A stretch of 21,860 nucleotides of DNA, taken from positions 1 through 21,860 of the forward strand of contig CAZICK010000065.1 in assembly GCA_964537505.1 (NCBI GenBank), read 5' to 3'. Of this stretch, positions 20,663 to 21,860 are shown in pieces. Position 1 is the first letter of the stretch, and each line of letters opens with the position of its first letter. Below the pieces are notes generated by a model. It did not search any database and had not been told where the DNA came from. It worked only from the letters and a program-made list of their open reading frames with translations. The position numbers were made by a program, and so were the translations under genes. Source of the stretch: DAINBT01 sp036732785. GTDB taxonomy: Bacteria; Planctomycetota; Phycisphaerae; Sedimentisphaerales; SM23-30.

Positions 20663-21529
20663 ATGAAAAGCACTATCAGAATCAGCGAGATATGTAGAAA
20701 TTATGACAGGAAAACATTCAAAAATTGTTTAAAGGTATTGAAATCACGTGTAAAGTTTCCTTCGAGAAAAGCTCACGGCTTATTCATTAGCTTTATTATT
20801 GCAGGAGCGATGTTGACGGCTGGATGTGACAGTAACAGGTCCGAGAGTTGGAAGGTGATTAGGGAAGATTTACACGGTCTGCCCGGCAGTATGTGGCAGG
20901 ATAGTAAAGACTTGGTCGGCCAAAAAGAAAATCTTGCTATATTATTGGCGGCCGGTGGGGCGAGCGGTTACGCCCGATGCGCCCAGGACGACGGCATCGC
21001 AAATCATTTTGAGAACCAGCACACTTTCAGTCGTGACTTTACCATCGCCCAGGGCGCGATCCCACTGGCGGAACTTTCGCTCAGTGGAGCGGGCTACCTT
21101 TTCGGCGTGTTGGCGGAAGATGATGAGATGTACCAGGTGGCCCGCACAATGATGGAGGCTCAGGCGCTCAACGGGCTTTATACCGAAACTCTGAAATTGA
21201 TCGCCCAGGACTATGGTCCCAACGGCGAAAAGCTCGCATGGCCGAGCGGTCATACTTCTGTCAGCGTAACCTTCGCTACGGTTATGAACGAATATTACGG
21301 CCCCTGGGTGGGCTTGCCTTTGTATGCCCTGAGCGGATTTGTGATGTATGAACGGATGGAAACGGCTGAGCACTGGGCTTCCGATTTGATCTTCGGAGCG
21401 GCGGTCGGCTATACTGTGGGCAAGACCGTAGCAGGCAAATACAAACCGGAAGTTTTCGGTATGAACGTTCTGCCGTACGTGGATCCGCAAACAGGCGGGA
21501 CAGGTATAATGCTGACAAAACAGTTCTAA
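20663..21529 (+). CDS. PAP2-family phosphatase-like lipoprotein
   Basis: The 288-residue protein carries a PAP2 (type 2 phosphatidic acid phosphatase) domain. The motif PSGHT (residues 194-198) contains the catalytic His197. The third motif is R-x5-H-x3-D (Arg231, His237, Asp241). The first motif is degenerate: Lys178 is followed by G185-P186 instead of Arg-Pro, so one phosphate-binding arginine is missing. A hydrophobic N-terminal segment ends in LTAGC (Cys55), a good lipobox, but the preceding basic region is unusually long, so a later start is possible. The enzyme would act outside the cytoplasmic membrane on a lipid or soluble phosphate, if active. The ATG lies one base after the previous stop, indicating an operon. 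Confidence 0.85.
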   Translation: MKSTIRISEICRNYDRKTFKNCLKVLKSRVKFPSRKAHGLFISFIIAGAMLTAGCDSNRSESWKVIREDLHGLPGSMWQDSKDLVGQKENLAILLAAGGASGYARCAQDDGIANHFENQHTFSRDFTIAQGAIPLAELSLSGAGYLFGVLAEDDEMYQVARTMMEAQALNGLYTETLKLIAQDYGPNGEKLAWPSGHTSVSVTFATVMNEYYGPWVGLPLYALSGFVMYERMETAEHWASDLIFGAAVGYTVGKTVAGKYKPEVFGMNVLPYVDPQTGGTGIMLTKQF

Positions 21530-21638
21530 CCTTATTAGCAATACCGTAAAGCCGGTTTATGATTTAATTATACTCCCTATTTTGCTCATTCTTGAGTATC
21601 CCAAAATGTATTTTCCGGGTTTTTAGGCTAAAAACAAA

Positions 21639-21723
21639 CGGAGGAGGAGGGATTCGAACCCCCGGTACCCGAAGGTACAACGGTTTTCAAGACCGTCGCC
21701 TTAAACCACTCGGCCACTCCTCC
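21639..21723 (-). tRNA. tRNA-Ser (anticodon UGA)
   Basis: Read on the minus strand, the 85-nt sequence folds as a class II tRNA. The acceptor arms are GGAGGAG and CTCCTCC, with discriminator G. The D-arm is GCCGAGTGGTTTAAGGC, and the anticodon stem-loop is ACGGT-CTTGAAA-ACCGT with anticodon TGA. The long variable arm is GTACC-TTCG-GGTAC, and the T-arm loop is TTCGAAT. The long arm and anticodon identify serine (UCA codons). The 3' CCA is not encoded. Confidence 0.97.
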
Positions 21724-21747
21724 AGAAGTTTATCTACAGAAGGTTAT

Positions 21748-21762
21748 GAAAATTTTATTTTC
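21748..21762. repeat. Small inverted repeat GAAAAT-TTT-ATTTTC
   Basis: Six-base AT-rich arms lie around a 3-nt centre, about 25 bp upstream of the tRNA-Ser gene. It may overlap the tRNA promoter, but no confident -35/-10 pair is seen there. Confidence 0.3.
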
Positions 21763-21806
21763 GCCCAAGACCCACTTTACTCCCATGAACTGGGGCCCGT
21801 CAATAC

Positions 21807-21859
21807 TTTTTTGGCTCCTCATAAGAATCTGTACATGGATATGCCAAAAAATGACTGGT
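21807..21859 (-). repeat. Right copy of the 53-bp perfect terminal inverted repeat
   Basis: This is the exact reverse complement of 1-53. Read on the plus strand, it runs outward through GGCTCCTCATAAG to an ATG followed by codons for MDMPKND-Trp at the window edge. The ORF, if real, is cut off by the end of the sequence. Confidence 0.9.
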
Positions 21860-21860
21860 T

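Overview
The window reads as bacterial chromosome, about half GC, densely coded with short intergenic gaps. It most likely comes from a planctomycete-type organism, perhaps Phycisphaerae/Sedimentisphaerales. Pointers are a large secreted protein of ~74-residue TPR-like repeats, an atpF product with a signal-peptide-like N terminus, frequent GTG/TTG starts, patchy Shine-Dalgarno use and GTP-type PEP carboxykinase. This assignment is inferred from gene style, not from a search.

Layout. A 53-bp perfect inverted repeat forms both ends (1-53 and 21807-21859), so the window is probably a whole contig ended by a repeat. On the + strand follow a HEAT-repeat lipoprotein (224-1249), a DUF21/CBS membrane protein (1374-2414), a structured leader, and the TPR-repeat protein (2874-5132). 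On the - strand lies a likely operon for a YfcE-like phosphoesterase, YidC and a small four-helix membrane protein (8628 to 5207). GTP-PEP carboxykinase (8975-10777, +) has its own strong promoter. The - strand then holds a complete F-type ATP synthase operon (19243 to 11527) in the order atpZ-like, atpI-like, B-E-F-H-A-G-D-C, followed by a ModE-N-like regulator with its own promoter. A GNAT (ArgA-like) acetyltransferase (-) lies beyond the operon's promoter. A two-gene + operon then encodes a standalone LigD-type 3'-phosphoesterase domain and a PAP2-like lipoprotein, and tRNA-Ser(UGA) (-) closes the window.

How the genes work together. The core is energy and envelope housekeeping. YidC inserts membrane proteins such as the ATP synthase c and a subunits. 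The ATP synthase looks proton-type from its c subunit. PckG links oxaloacetate and PEP.

The least expected signal is a ~95-nt non-coding element present twice: at the stop codon of the DUF21/CBS gene (2412-2506, +) and in the leader of the ATP synthase operon (19290-19383, -). The copies share long identical blocks and equal length. The + copy folds into three small perfect hairpins. The - copy overlaps the longest possible start of the atpZ-like gene, so that start is probably wrong. Other points of interest are a 30-bp duplication flanking a terminator-like hairpin in the TPR gene leader, a probably leaderless regulator gene, and a 10-bp-stem hairpin just after the promoter of the phosphoesterase operon. 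I found no CRISPR array, rRNA or complete insertion sequence.
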